DNA of 64,000 nucleotides from Marinifilum flexuosum. Its GTDB lineage: Bacteria; Bacteroidota; Bacteroidia; Bacteroidales; Marinifilaceae. The stretch covers positions 124,001 through 188,000 of the forward strand of contig NZ_RAPQ01000012.1 in NCBI RefSeq assembly GCF_003610555.1. Reading direction: 5' to 3'. Under the pieces are notes generated by a model. It searched no databases. It was not told the DNA's origin and was given only the letters and a program-made list of their open reading frames with translations. This document shows positions 43,901-53,679 of the stretch, one piece after another (position 1 is the first letter of the stretch; the number at the start of each line of letters is the position of its first letter). The position numbers were made by a program, and so were the translations under genes.

Positions 43901-45058
43901 TTATTCTACAAACTCCTTTAAATCTGAAGTTAGAATTTCTTCGATTTCCAAAAATTGATTCTTCGGAGTTTTGGTATACAACATTCCAAAAATAGAATAC
44001 ATTTTGTAATCCACCTTTCTCAGTTCCAATGGCTGAACAAATTTACCCAACAAAGCATCGTAATTGAAACTTGCAATTTCTTTTGAAGGAATACCTGTTG
44101 AATTGTCTAAAATAACCAAGGAGTAAATTTCATCATCCATCTCCTCCAATACCTGCTTCCAATCTGGTTTGATATTTTTTAAGAAACAGTGATAAGGATT
44201 CAGTTTGGCTGCAAAATAAGTTAGATCGGCAGTTGTACACCATCCACCAAAACGCATTGGGTTGACTTCAATCGGAATCAACACTCCATTTTTGTCTACA
44301 CGCACTTCAACATGCACTGGGAAGTTTTTCAAATTGGCTTCCTTACCAAGCTGCTGAACAAATTGGGTAAAAGTTTCAAGATATTGCTTAATGGTTTCCT
44401 TGGATGTATAATAAACCCTGTCGCTTACATCGGTATCCGAAGAAAACAAGTGTTTCGAAATCCCTAACAATGTAGCCTCTCCCACCTCATCGAAATAGGC
44501 ATCAAAAGCAAACTCTTCCCCTTCAATAATTTCTTCAATCAGAAAACTGGAAGCATTTACCACCTCAATTGGAAACAAGCTTTGAGCCTCGGTAAACTCA
44601 TCTTTAATCAGTTGTTTTACTCGCGCCCAATCTTCCTGATTCAATACTTTGTGAACTCCCAAACTTAAGAAACCAACTGCAGGCTTAATAATAAATGGCA
44701 TTGGCAATTCTTCCAGTTTAATTGCATCCAACTCTTTCAGACCCACTTCGCGAAAGAAAAAATTAGGATACATTTTCTGAATCAGCTTGCGAAACTCAAC
44801 CTTATTCTTAAAAACATTGATGTACTCTGGCAATTTGGTAAAGCCCAAATTCTTCACCACCCAGTTGATTGAATTTTCAGAATTGGTATACAATCTGCTA
44901 TTCGAATCATTCTGAAAATTCTTAATAATTTCTTCAGGGCTTATCAGACTTAGTTCTCCATGCTCCGTGATATTTCCGGTATCTAAGGCAGGAAAGTCAT
45001 ATTTTACTATTGTTTCCTTTAAGAATTTGGAAACGTAGGGTTTATCCAATAGTATCAT
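43901..45058 (-). CDS. ATP-grasp domain protein
   Basis: The 385-residue protein has an ATP-grasp fold. MPFIIKPAVGFLSLGVHKV (about 120-138) is the nucleotide-binding lysine strand, SFLIEEIIEGEEFAFDAYF follows, and PIEVNPMRFGGWCTTADLTY supplies the metal-binding Glu and Asn. Such enzymes ligate carboxylates to amines or thiols with ATP. The partner substrates are unknown; amino-acid ligases and carbamoyl-type enzymes share these features. The gene is divergent from the hydroxyacid dehydrogenase (about 160 bp apart). Confidence 0.85.
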   Translation of the reverse strand: MILLDKPYVSKFLKETIVKYDFPALDTGNITEHGELSLISPEEIIKNFQNDSNSRLYTNSENSINWVVKNLGFTKLPEYINVFKNKVEFRKLIQKMYPNFFFREVGLKELDAIKLEELPMPFIIKPAVGFLSLGVHKVLNQEDWARVKQLIKDEFTEAQSLFPIEVVNASSFLIEEIIEGEEFAFDAYFDEVGEATLLGISKHLFSSDTDVSDRVYYTSKETIKQYLETFTQFVQQLGKEANLKNFPVHVEVRVDKNGVLIPIEVNPMRFGGWCTTADLTYFAAKLNPYHCFLKNIKPDWKQVLEEMDDEIYSLVILDNSTGIPSKEIASFNYDALLGKFVQPLELRKVDYKMYSIFGMLYTKTPKNQFLEIEEILTSDLKEFVE

Positions 45059-45217
45059 GTAGTGTTTGTTTTGTCGATATGATAATATCGCAAAGCTACG
45101 AAGAAAGCTTTAATATTCATGCTGAAATCAGAAATTGCAGTTTTTTCAGTCGCAGCAATGTTTATATGCAATGATTCATTAAATTTCAGAATTGAAATCA
45201 TCACTAAAAATTACATT

Positions 45218-46159
45218 GTGAAAGACAAAATCCTCATCGCTTATTCTATTCCTCCTCAAGGACTTTTGGAGCTTGAAAAAGATTTTGATTTAATATATCC
45301 TGATAAAGAATTTTTCTCAACGGAAGAATTAATTGAACGAATACCGGGCTGTATCGCACTCTTGTCGATATTCAACAAGGAAGTTCCCAAAGAGGTAATT
45401 GAAGCTGGCAAGCAATTGAAAATTATCAGCAATTACGGAGTAGGTTTTAACAATATCGACATTGAAACGGCTGGCAAAAAAGGGATTGTGGTTTGTAATA
45501 CGCCAGAAGCAGTTTGTGAGCCTACAGCTGAACTTTGCCTGGCCTTGATCTTATCTCTTTCCAGAGGCATTGCCAAATGTCATCATGGATTAAAAACCAA
45601 TTCTGATTTTGAATGGGGCGTAATGAAAAACCTGGGAACCAGATTGCAAGGTAAAACACTCGGCATTGTGGGAATGGGTAAGATTGGTAAGTCTGTTGCC
45701 AATAAAGCCAAAGCTTTTGGTATGAAAGTAGTGTATTACAATCGCAACAAAATAGACAATTCAAGCTATCAGTATCTTAATTTTACTGATTTGTTGGAAC
45801 AGTCGGATGTGGTTTCCCTGAATTGCCCACTAACCGATGAAACCCATCATCTAATTGGGGAAAAGGAATTGGAGCTGATGAAAGAAACAGCAGTGCTCAT
45901 TAATACTGCACGAGGACCAGTGGTAAACGAACAGGAACTTGTGGATGCACTAAAAAGAAACACTATAGCGGGAGCTGCTTTGGATGTGTTTGAACACGAA
46001 CCCAAAATCCATCCTGAACTATTGCAAATGGAGAATGTAGTTGTAGTTCCGCATATTGGAACAGCAACAATTGAAACCAGAATAGAAATGGGCAAAGAGG
46101 CCAGTGAGAATATCATTTCCTTTTTAATTGACGGAAAAGAAAAAAACAGAGTAAATTAG
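45218..46159 (+). CDS. D-2-hydroxyacid dehydrogenase, NAD-dependent
   Basis: The 313-residue protein has the Rossmann motif GIVGMGKIGKSVA (about 147-159). The catalytic set is an Arg in NTARGPVVN, a Glu in FEHEPKIHPE, and a His in VVPHIGTATIE. It reduces a 2-keto acid to the D-hydroxy acid; glycerate/hydroxypyruvate-type and lactate-type specificity cannot be told apart here. The GTG at 45218 starts VKDKILIAYSIPPQG, which matches the family N-terminus; the 33-codon upstream extension is unlikely. It is the first of three tightly spaced genes (with coaX and the CYTH gene). Confidence 0.88.
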   Translation: MKDKILIAYSIPPQGLLELEKDFDLIYPDKEFFSTEELIERIPGCIALLSIFNKEVPKEVIEAGKQLKIISNYGVGFNNIDIETAGKKGIVVCNTPEAVCEPTAELCLALILSLSRGIAKCHHGLKTNSDFEWGVMKNLGTRLQGKTLGIVGMGKIGKSVANKAKAFGMKVVYYNRNKIDNSSYQYLNFTDLLEQSDVVSLNCPLTDETHHLIGEKELELMKETAVLINTARGPVVNEQELVDALKRNTIAGAALDVFEHEPKIHPELLQMENVVVVPHIGTATIETRIEMGKEASENIISFLIDGKEKNRVN

Positions 46160-46181
46160 AATTAAAATCATTTACAAATAG

Positions 46182-46952
46182 ATGTTATTAGCCATTGACA
46201 TAGGAAACTCGAATGTGGTTTGTGGTTTATCGGACAACAACCATTGGACAGAACAATTTAGAATTCATACGGTTGCCAATAAAACTGCCGATGAATACGA
46301 AGTAATCTATCGTACCTTACTTTCAAGCCGAAACATTAAACTCGAAGAGGTTGATAAAATCGTAGTGAGTAGTGTGGTTCCTTCACTGATTCTGCCAATT
46401 CGGGAGATGATTAAAAAGCTTTTCGGAAAAGAACCATTGGTGGTTGGACCTGAGCTTTATCCGAAACTAAATATCGGAATTAAAAATCCTTACGAGATAG
46501 GAACCGATTTGGTGGCAAATGCAGTTGCAGCTCACAACAAATACAAAGGCAATTGTATTGTGGTTGATTTTGGTACAGCACTTACTTTTACTGCCATTAA
46601 AGCAGATGGGAACCTACTTGGCGTAAGCATTGCGCCTGGTTTAAAAACTGCCATGGCATCTTTATCGCAGAATACTGCAAAGCTGCCCAATGTTGACATC
46701 GCAGTTCCTCCGTCATGCATTGGTAAAAATACCACACACGCACTACAAGCAGGAATTGTAATGGGATACAAAGGTTTGGTTGAATATCTTTTGAAGGAAA
46801 TCAAATCTGAATTAGAAGGCGATACAAGAGTGATTGCAACTGGTGGTTTATCGAAAGTTATGCTTCCGGTAATTGATTGTTTTGATCACCATGAACCTGA
46901 TTTGACTCTTGATGGCTTAAAAATAATCGGAAATCAATTTTACAAACAGTGA
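46182..46952 (+). CDS. coaX: Type III pantothenate kinase
   Basis: CoaX phosphorylates pantothenate, the first step of coenzyme A synthesis. Unlike CoaA it is not feedback-inhibited by CoA and needs a monovalent cation. The 256-residue protein begins MLLAIDIGNSNVVCG (phosphate loop with the catalytic Asp5), has NPYEIGTDLVANAVAAHNKY with the second conserved Asp, and VVDFGTALTFTAI. It starts 22 bp after the dehydrogenase gene and lies 10 bp before the CYTH gene. Confidence 0.97.
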   Translation: MLLAIDIGNSNVVCGLSDNNHWTEQFRIHTVANKTADEYEVIYRTLLSSRNIKLEEVDKIVVSSVVPSLILPIREMIKKLFGKEPLVVGPELYPKLNIGIKNPYEIGTDLVANAVAAHNKYKGNCIVVDFGTALTFTAIKADGNLLGVSIAPGLKTAMASLSQNTAKLPNVDIAVPPSCIGKNTTHALQAGIVMGYKGLVEYLLKEIKSELEGDTRVIATGGLSKVMLPVIDCFDHHEPDLTLDGLKIIGNQFYKQ

Positions 46953-46962
46953 TAACTGAAAA

Positions 46963-47421
46963 ATGGCAATAGAAATAGAAAGAAAATTCCTGGTAAATCA
47001 AGATTTACTCCCTCTTCCTAATGATGGAAAAAAGTTGATTCAAGGGTACATCTGGAGCGATCCGCAGAAGAGTTTACGCATTAGAATCGCTGGCGAAAAA
47101 GCTTTTCTAACCATCAAATCGGGAAATGACATTTTAAAGAGAAGCGAATTTGAATATGAGATTCCCATGACGGATGCTCATGAACTGCTTGAACTATGTG
47201 ATGCTAAAATAGAAAAAACCCGATACCTGATTCCTATGGCTCAATACACCTGGGAAGTAGATGTATTTCATGGCGACAACCAAGGGCTAATTGTTGCTGA
47301 AATTGAACTGGCATCTTCCGAAGAACAAATTAAACTTCCCGAATGGATAGATCAGGAAGTCAGCAATGATCCAAAATATTTGAACGTCTCCTTAATTGAA
47401 AATCCTTTCATCAAGTGGTGA
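46963..47421 (+). CDS. CYTH-domain triphosphate-binding protein
   Basis: The 152-residue protein opens with the signature EIERKFLV and contains alternating charged strands (SLRIRIAGEKAFLTIKSG, EFEYEIP, WEVDVFHG, VAEIELAS) that line a triphosphate tunnel. Members include class IV adenylate cyclases, thiamine triphosphatases and inorganic triphosphatases; prokaryotic stand-alone forms are mostly tripolyphosphatases. The gene is the last of the operon and its 3' end overlaps the convergent GH3 gene by 30 bp. Confidence 0.93.
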   Translation: MAIEIERKFLVNQDLLPLPNDGKKLIQGYIWSDPQKSLRIRIAGEKAFLTIKSGNDILKRSEFEYEIPMTDAHELLELCDAKIEKTRYLIPMAQYTWEVDVFHGDNQGLIVAEIELASSEEQIKLPEWIDQEVSNDPKYLNVSLIENPFIKW

Positions 47422-50400
47422 CACCAACAAGTCGGAAAAATTTCTTGCAGGAGTAATTTCGGGTCTTACGGCCTTATAAATGCACTCCTGTATTTTGGTT
47501 CTAACATCCATTTCCATCAATTTCGCATTGGATTCATCCGGACAAATTCGGTTCGATAAAAAGATGTATACCAAGTCATAATCAGGATCAATCCATATCA
47601 TGGTTCCCGTAAAACCTGTATGGCCATAGCTTGACAATGAAGCCAAATTACTGGTTGGTCCATTCTCATCGGTAGGATCTAAAAAGGGTTTATCAAAGCC
47701 TATCCCTCTTCGGTTCTCTCCTTCAGGATATGCTCGCGAAGTAAACTTCTCCATGGTTTCCGATCCAATGTACATTTCGCTTCCATATGCTCCTTTTTGC
47801 AAATACATTTGCGCCAACTTGGCCAAGTCACTGGCATTGCCAAACATGCCGGCATGACCTGCCACACCTCCAAGCATTGCTGATGTAGGGTCGTGTACAT
47901 ATCCTTTTATCCACTGCCTTCTAAAGAACTTGTCATTTTGGGTTGGTACAATTCGATTCAAGCTAAACCTTTTTTGGGGATGGTAGCCCAAAGTTCCCGC
48001 TCCCAACTGGCGATAGAAGTGACGACTCACATAGCTATCTACAGGCTCTCCCGATCTTTCCTGTATCATTTCTCCCATCAGGATAAAGCCCAAATCACTG
48101 TACTTGTAACCATTCTTTTCGCGATAATCAGAATCTAAAATTCCTTTCAGTATGGTGTCCTTGTAATTCTTGTTGATGTAAAGATTTTTGGCTACCTCAA
48201 TCGGATAGGCATCCGACTTCACTTTGGACAAAATTCCTTTCTTGAATTTGTAATTTCTGTCAATGTAAAGATTCCTATCGAGCTTTAAGCTGTACCTTTT
48301 GGAGTACCTTCTGCTAAAAAGTTTATCCTTAAAACTTGCAGAATCAACAGCTTCCCAATGAAATGGTTTCCAGCTTAACAAACGAGCTTCATGTGCCAGA
48401 ATCTTTCTTAAAATCAGGCTATCTTTGTTTGATTCCTTGGCCTTTGAATAGTATTTGCCAATATTGGCATCAACATCAATCCAACCTTCATCGGTCATTT
48501 GCATTAATGCCGGCAAGGTTGCTGTAATTTTGGTTAGAGAAGCCAAATCGTAAATATCAGGATTTCGAACCGGTCTTTTCCTTGCGTAAGTATGGTGCCC
48601 ATAGGACTTATTGAATACAACTTTACCAGAACGAGCAATCAAAATCTGGCATCCTGGAGTTGCCTTTTGTTTGATGGCATCTTCTGCAATCGAATCAATT
48701 ACATTCAATTTTAAAGTACTCAGTCCAACCTGCTCAGGCAATGAATATCCCAAACGGTTATGAACTGTTTCAATTCCTGTACCTACCGGAAAATCATCAT
48801 TGATCGTAACCGGAAGCTTTCCTTTTGCAGCCAAACCTCCAAAAACAACCTGGGCTGAAGCCATTTGCGACTCCCTGCTATCCTGGTAGGAAACCAAAAT
48901 GGCATCCAAATCATTTAAATTTCGATATCGATCCAAAGCATATGGATTACCAAACAGGTCGAAAATTACTTTTTTGTTGGCAGATATTTCTGACAAGAGT
49001 TGCACGCTTTGGTCAGTAATTCCAAAGTTTCTGGAAGGTCGTTGATCCGTATCGTGCATACTCACGATTAACAGATTGTATTTGTCGAGTTTCTCTTTTA
49101 AAATCTCGAAATGCTCTTTGGTAGCATCCTTTTCAATCTGGAAAAAATCCATATCGGTATATCTTCCCAAATACTCCTGGTATCTATTTCGAATAGAAGC
49201 GCCCATGGCAATGGAGGCCACCCTTAAGGTATCCAGTCGTTTTAATGGCAATAGGTTTCTATCATTCTTCAAGAGTGTGATGGACTGTTCGGCCAACTGT
49301 CTGCGCAATATAAATCCTTCCTGTGTATTTAGGCCAGACCAAAGTCTTTCAGTGTCAACTGGCTTATAATTGTGAAGTCCTAACCAATACTTGGCCTTCA
49401 GAATTTTCTTACATTTCTCATTGATTTCGTCCCAGCTTAATTCTCTTTTTTCGATTGCTGCTTTAATTTCCTTCAACGAAATTTCTACATCCTCGGTAAA
49501 CAGCAAAACATCATTCCCAGCCTTTAAAGCCTTAACATCAACTTTTCCTTTGTCGTAGTATTTGCGAACTCCCTTCATGTTTAAGGCATCGGTAAAAACC
49601 AAACCTTTAAAGCCCAACTCCTCTTTTAGCAAATCTGAAACAATAGGTCGCGATAAAGTTGCCACCTTCTGATCCGGATCCAAAGCAGGAACGTTCAAAT
49701 GTGAAATCATCACACCACCCAATCCCTGTGCAATCACTTTTTTAAAGGGATAAAGTTCAATGGAATCCAATCTTGCACGATTGTGATTCAGGATCGGAAG
49801 GTCAACATGTGAATCGGTATCCGTATCGCCATGACCTGGAAAGTGTTTTCCAACTGCAATTACACCAGAGCTTTGCATTCCATTGGCAAAAGCATAGGAT
49901 TTATTGGCCACATTGTATCGATCTTCACCAAAAGATCTGCTGTTAATTACCGGATTGGCAGGATTATTATTCACATCCATCACCGGTGCAAAATTCACAT
50001 GTACACCCAATCGCTTGCACTCCTTTCCAATCTGTTTTCCCAATCTGTATATCAACTCATTATCCTGAACAGCACCTAACATTAGCTGTCGAGGGTAACT
50101 AATGGTTTGCTTCAACCTCATTCCCAAACCATTCTCGGCATCCATACCAAGCCACATTGGAACTTTCGATAAACTTTGATACCAATTGCTCAGTTCGGCC
50201 TGCTTGCCTGGTTCCCCATGAAAAAAGATAATTCCACCAATCTGATACTTATCTACTAATGCAGCAATGCGTTCCATTTCCTTTTTGTTCTTGTTGGAAT
50301 AAGCAGCAATCATGAACAGTTGGGAGATTTTTTCATCCTCACTCATTGTGGAAAAGATGGAATCTGCCCATTGATTAGACCTATTCAACTGATCGACCAA

Positions 50401-50502
50401 CAGGTACTGATCTTGCACATAGTTTTGAGCCGCTAAAGAGAAAGCAAGCAAATAGAAAGAAAGTAGTACTAATATCCTTTTCGGAGAAAATATATAAAGC
50501 AT
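47392..50502 (-). CDS. GH3 (NagZ-type) / serine beta-lactamase-like fusion protein
   Basis: The 1036-residue exported protein starts with a signal peptide (MLYIFSPKRILVLLSFYLLA, cleaved near SLAAQ) from the ATG at 50502. The N-terminal domain is a family 3 N-acetylglucosaminidase with KHFPGHGDTDTDSH (about 219-232) and the nucleophile Asp in VFTDALNMKG (about 305). A linker domain follows. The C-terminal domain (about 600-1036) is a penicillin-binding/class C beta-lactamase fold with ASLTK (about 654-658). Similar fusions in Bacteroidota are linked to peptidoglycan turnover, so muropeptide trimming outside the inner membrane is likely. It is convergent with, and overlaps, the CYTH gene. Confidence 0.9.
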   Translation of the reverse strand: MLYIFSPKRILVLLSFYLLAFSLAAQNYVQDQYLLVDQLNRSNQWADSIFSTMSEDEKISQLFMIAAYSNKNKKEMERIAALVDKYQIGGIIFFHGEPGKQAELSNWYQSLSKVPMWLGMDAENGLGMRLKQTISYPRQLMLGAVQDNELIYRLGKQIGKECKRLGVHVNFAPVMDVNNNPANPVINSRSFGEDRYNVANKSYAFANGMQSSGVIAVGKHFPGHGDTDTDSHVDLPILNHNRARLDSIELYPFKKVIAQGLGGVMISHLNVPALDPDQKVATLSRPIVSDLLKEELGFKGLVFTDALNMKGVRKYYDKGKVDVKALKAGNDVLLFTEDVEISLKEIKAAIEKRELSWDEINEKCKKILKAKYWLGLHNYKPVDTERLWSGLNTQEGFILRRQLAEQSITLLKNDRNLLPLKRLDTLRVASIAMGASIRNRYQEYLGRYTDMDFFQIEKDATKEHFEILKEKLDKYNLLIVSMHDTDQRPSRNFGITDQSVQLLSEISANKKVIFDLFGNPYALDRYRNLNDLDAILVSYQDSRESQMASAQVVFGGLAAKGKLPVTINDDFPVGTGIETVHNRLGYSLPEQVGLSTLKLNVIDSIAEDAIKQKATPGCQILIARSGKVVFNKSYGHHTYARKRPVRNPDIYDLASLTKITATLPALMQMTDEGWIDVDANIGKYYSKAKESNKDSLILRKILAHEARLLSWKPFHWEAVDSASFKDKLFSRRYSKRYSLKLDRNLYIDRNYKFKKGILSKVKSDAYPIEVAKNLYINKNYKDTILKGILDSDYREKNGYKYSDLGFILMGEMIQERSGEPVDSYVSRHFYRQLGAGTLGYHPQKRFSLNRIVPTQNDKFFRRQWIKGYVHDPTSAMLGGVAGHAGMFGNASDLAKLAQMYLQKGAYGSEMYIGSETMEKFTSRAYPEGENRRGIGFDKPFLDPTDENGPTSNLASLSSYGHTGFTGTMIWIDPDYDLVYIFLSNRICPDESNAKLMEMDVRTKIQECIYKAVRPEITPARNFSDLLVSPLDERIFN

Positions 50503-50903
50503 AAAAAAATCGTTAATCCAGTTCACCACGAGGTATAACAAAATTATAAAACGCCCATGAATAAAGAGAATGATTGATCACTAAAAAAACTGAATTTGTA
50601 AATTTTTTGAATGCAAAAAGAGGGCCAATAGAAAAAGGGGCATTGCCCCTTCTCAATTACTTACAACTAAAATCATATTAAAAACTTGAATCTAGGATCG
50701 AACCAAGTGCAATATGCGAAACTATAATCAGGGTGTTTTTCCCTGATTCAGAAGTAAATTTATTTTACTCCCCTTAAAAAAACAAGTGTCAAGTTTGCCA
50801 AGTTTGACAAATTGAGCATAATATCATTCACCCTCCACAAAAGCTATTAAGCTATAAATCAAGAAGAATCAAGCAATAACGAGCTTTATCCGATGGGTTC
50901 CAT
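50503..50903. other. Intergenic stretch with two perfect hairpins
   Basis: There is no gene here. AAGGGGCATTGCCCCTT (50635-50651) and AATCAGGG/CCCTGATT (50726-50748, loop TGTTTTT) are perfect hairpins. Both lie upstream of the GH3 gene and upstream of the gene at 50975, so neither is a usual terminator for a visible gene. An unannotated small RNA ending at either hairpin is possible. Confidence 0.45.
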
Positions 50904-50934
50904 TTTGATTTGTCTTGCAAAATGACTACTTTAA
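50904..50934 (+). promoter_or_regulatory. Predicted promoter
   Basis: TTTG (50904-50907), exactly 19 nt and TACTTTAA (50927-50934) lie 40 bp before the start at 50975 and match the Bacteroidota promoter layout. Confidence 0.55.
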
Positions 50935-50974
50935 GACTACCCATTGTAAATGTTAACCCTTAAAAACAATCACC

Positions 50975-51508
50975 ATGAAAAAGATATTCTGCACTTTAAT
51001 ATTACTATCCACAGTAATTATTTCGATTGCCCAAAATCATGCGGAAAAAGAACTTAGCATTGATGATCAAACCGCATTAAAGTTGACAGCATGCGTTCAA
51101 GTATCTCCTGACAATTACAATCAACTTAAGAATTGGGTTCTTTCAACCGAAGCTGTTGAGTTGGAAATGCTCAATGAAAAATCGGGAGAAGCCAGGCTTA
51201 AAGGAAATAGTCTGATATACTTGAGCCAGACCCCATCAACTTTTCAAACCAGGATGTACTACACTCTAAGTTTGAAAGAACAAAACAACCAGTTGCAAAT
51301 TGAAATTAAAGATGTGTATTACCTTTCCTTGCCTGTATATGGAAAACAAGGAACCGCTTCAGTCATTTCTTACCCTTCTGATTGGTTCTCCAAAGAGAAA
51401 CTCTATAAGAAATCAGGAAAAGAGCGATATCTTAATTCAATTGTAAAACAGAATACCATTTCGAAAATGAATGAGCTAATGGATTCAGCTTTGGCTTTTA
51501 TGAATTAG
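50975..51508 (+). CDS. Secreted protein, possibly DUF4468-like
   Basis: A signal peptide (about 1-19, ending SIAQ) is followed by about 158 residues of alpha/beta sequence. NYNQLKNWVLSTEA and the strands RLKGNSLIYLSQ, TRMYYTLSLKEQNNQLQIEI and KDVYYL recall the TBP-like DUF4468 fold common in Bacteroidota secreted proteins. That assignment is tentative. A likely promoter precedes it and a repeat-type terminator separates it from the convergent desulfurase. Confidence 0.65.
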   Translation: MKKIFCTLILLSTVIISIAQNHAEKELSIDDQTALKLTACVQVSPDNYNQLKNWVLSTEAVELEMLNEKSGEARLKGNSLIYLSQTPSTFQTRMYYTLSLKEQNNQLQIEIKDVYYLSLPVYGKQGTASVISYPSDWFSKEKLYKKSGKERYLNSIVKQNTISKMNELMDSALAFMN

Positions 51509-51511
51509 AAG

Positions 51512-51605
51512 TTTCACGCAAAGACAGATAAAGAAAAAACGCAAAGGTGAATTGTTCATCTTTGCGTTCTTTTTTCCAACTTATTCTTTACGTCCTTTGC
51601 GTAAA
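51512..51605. repeat. ACGCAAAG-type inverted repeat acting as shared terminator
   Basis: AAGAAAAAACGCAAAG and CTTTGCGTTCTTTTTT (51531-51574) form a long stem, flanked by outer inverted words CACGCAAAG (51515-51523) and CTTTGCGTAAA (51595-51605). T-runs occur on both strands, so it can terminate both convergent genes. Confidence 0.75.
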
Positions 51606-51607
51606 TT

Positions 51608-52732
51608 TTATTTCCTTAATAATCTTACCGCCGCACTTATCTCCTCAATCGCACTACCAATCTCCTCCTCGCTGGTATATTTCCCAACCGACAAGCGTAG
51701 TGTTCCCATGGCATATTCGAATGGAACATTCATGGCATCAAGCGTTGTTGAAATTTTTACGGCATCGGAATGACAGGCAGCTCCTGCCGAAGCCGCAATA
51801 TTTGGCATATTGGCAAGAATATCTGCTGCTCTCAGGTTCTTAAAAGAGATACTCAAGGTATTTGGCAAAGAGAATTTAGTGTTTCCATTGATTCTAAAAT
51901 CCCCTAATGGCTCCAAACCTTCTCGCAATAGGCAAATTAAATTTCTCTCTCTTTTCATTCTACTTTCAGGATCAATCATTGCCAATTCGGCTGCTTTGCC
52001 CAAACCTACAACTTCCAGAATGTTCTCTGTTCCGGCTCTGCGATTCATTTCATGATCGGCACCATGAATTAGCTTTTGCAGCTCTATGCCTTCACGAACA
52101 TACAAAGCCCCAATCCCCTTGGGACCATAGAACTTATGCCCTGCTACTGTAAGCAAATCAACACCCAATTCTTTCACATCCACAGGTACTTTACCAACTG
52201 CCTGGGCACAATCGCTATGTACTGCAATATTGTGCTTTTTCGCTAAAGCGGATATTTCTTTCAGTGGCTGCAAAGTTCCCACCTCGTTATTGGCATACAT
52301 TACCGATATTAAGATTGTATCAGGACGAATGGCTTCTTCCACATCCTTAAGTCTTAACCTTCCTGTTTCGTCAACTGGTAAATAGCTCACCTCAAATCCC
52401 TCCTTTTCCAGGAATTTACAAACCTCTATAATGGCAGGATGTTCTATTTGTGTTGTGATAATATGTCTGCCCCTATCTTTGTTCTGGAAAGCATATCCCT
52501 TTAATGCATAATTGTTCGATTCGCTGCCTCCACTGGTAAACACAATCTCCTCAGTCTTGCTGTTCAACAGTTTCGCCATACGCTCACGAGCCTGCACCAC
52601 TGCCTTTTTGGTTTGCTGTCCATACCAATGCGAACTTGATGGATTTCCAAAATATTCGAATAAATAAGGCTGCATGGCTTTGGCAACCTCTTTTGCTACC
52701 GGTGTGGTGGCGTTATAGTCTAGGTATATCAT
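51608..52732 (-). CDS. Cysteine desulfurase (IscS/NifS group I)
   Basis: This PLP enzyme takes sulfur from cysteine as a persulfide for iron-sulfur clusters and thio-modified tRNA. The 374-residue sequence has YLDYNATTPV at the start, FTSGGSESNN, IEHPAI, the PLP lysine K200 (TVAGHKFYGPKG) and the catalytic loop Cys C320 in SAGAACHSD. The loop length indicates group I (IscS/NifS-like) rather than SufS. No iscU or regulator is adjacent, so it may serve tRNA thiolation or general sulfur supply. Confidence 0.95.
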   Translation of the reverse strand: MIYLDYNATTPVAKEVAKAMQPYLFEYFGNPSSSHWYGQQTKKAVVQARERMAKLLNSKTEEIVFTSGGSESNNYALKGYAFQNKDRGRHIITTQIEHPAIIEVCKFLEKEGFEVSYLPVDETGRLRLKDVEEAIRPDTILISVMYANNEVGTLQPLKEISALAKKHNIAVHSDCAQAVGKVPVDVKELGVDLLTVAGHKFYGPKGIGALYVREGIELQKLIHGADHEMNRRAGTENILEVVGLGKAAELAMIDPESRMKRERNLICLLREGLEPLGDFRINGNTKFSLPNTLSISFKNLRAADILANMPNIAASAGAACHSDAVKISTTLDAMNVPFEYAMGTLRLSVGKYTSEEEIGSAIEEISAAVRLLRK

Positions 52733-52769
52733 TTTTGTTAGAGTGTTATTTTGTTCCCAATAAAATCCG

Positions 52770-53423
52770 CTAAACCAGGTTCAATTTGTCAATTATTTCT
52801 TCATCAAAATCTCCTCTGGAATAATAAATAATCACATAAAATTCATCCTTTTTTTTATAAAATAAAAACATCGAAAGCATTCCTGATTTTTCGAAATCAA
52901 ATATAATTTGTGATTCATCATACTTATTACTCAATGACAATTTATTAATTCTACCAATGAATCCTTTATAGTTATCAGCTTCAATCATTCGTTGGACTTC
53001 AGATTGATTATCTATTTTTACATTTATTCTATGTGCTAAATCAAAACCATATTTACAAGTGGTTTTAGGTGAGCTATTCGGATCAAAAGTTTCCCCATAT
53101 TTTATATCATCTTTGGGTATAAATTCATTTTTATGAATTGAAATACAACCCAAATCTTCAATTTGAAGATTTGTAAACTCCCACGCAGTGACCATATGCA
53201 CATCTCTGAATCTAAAAAAGTTCCAAGTATCACTATTACCAATCCTACTGACACCTGTGTTTAAATCTTTTTGGATTGAATCATCTAATATCCAAGTATA
53301 TTCTTTATATCTTTCCCAACTTGCATTATGGCTAAACCGGACCATTTCATATATATAAAATCCTACATAATATATTCCTAATGCAACTACACCTGAAATA
53401 ATAAACCTCAATATCTTATTCAT
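52770..53423 (-). CDS. Unrecognised single-pass membrane protein
   Basis: The 217-residue protein has one N-terminal membrane helix (about 6-28) and an exported domain with mixed strands and two Cys (LGCISI and TTCKYG). I do not recognise it. It is AT-rich and follows promoter-like cassette B by 26 bp in the same orientation, which supports its expression from that cassette. Confidence 0.6.
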   Translation of the reverse strand: MNKILRFIISGVVALGIYYVGFYIYEMVRFSHNASWERYKEYTWILDDSIQKDLNTGVSRIGNSDTWNFFRFRDVHMVTAWEFTNLQIEDLGCISIHKNEFIPKDDIKYGETFDPNSSPKTTCKYGFDLAHRINVKIDNQSEVQRMIEADNYKGFIGRINKLSLSNKYDESQIIFDFEKSGMLSMFLFYKKKDEFYVIIYYSRGDFDEEIIDKLNLV

Positions 53424-53448
53424 TACTACCTATAATCTTTCTTTTTGT

Positions 53449-53517
53449 GCCACTGAAAGTACAAAACAATAATTCCGAAGAAAAGTGTTCTCCTTAATAT
53501 TTTACACTCAATTATAG
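53449..53517 (-). promoter_or_regulatory. Promoter-like cassette, copy B (69 bp)
   Basis: On the minus strand the element runs from CTATAATTGAGTGTAAAATA to TACTTTCAGTGGC. TTTT, exactly 19 nt and TACTTTCA take the -33 and -7 places. ATTATTGTTTTG fills the spacer as in the other copies. The upstream DNA (53518-53679) is comparatively GC-rich and noncoding, and looks like further dispersed repeat. Confidence 0.6.
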
Positions 53518-53679
53518 CAATAGAATAAGCTGGTGCCAAATTGTTCCCTTTGCCTTGGGTTTTAATCAATTTTTTCCCGGATAGTCCCAGTTTATGCTGA
53601 GCAATAGATACGAGCGGCAGGCTCGAAACATCGGTGTCCAATGAATCATTATTACAAATTGAGCTTCAATACAGACATA

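Noticed and set aside
50690-50725. tRNA-like segment with ATCGAACC
   Set aside because: The short T-loop-like word is not accompanied by an acceptor or anticodon stem.
53426-53641. 71-residue ORF on the minus strand
   Set aside because: It runs through cassette B and its flanking repeat and overlaps noncoding conserved sequence, so it is a repeat-derived spurious frame.
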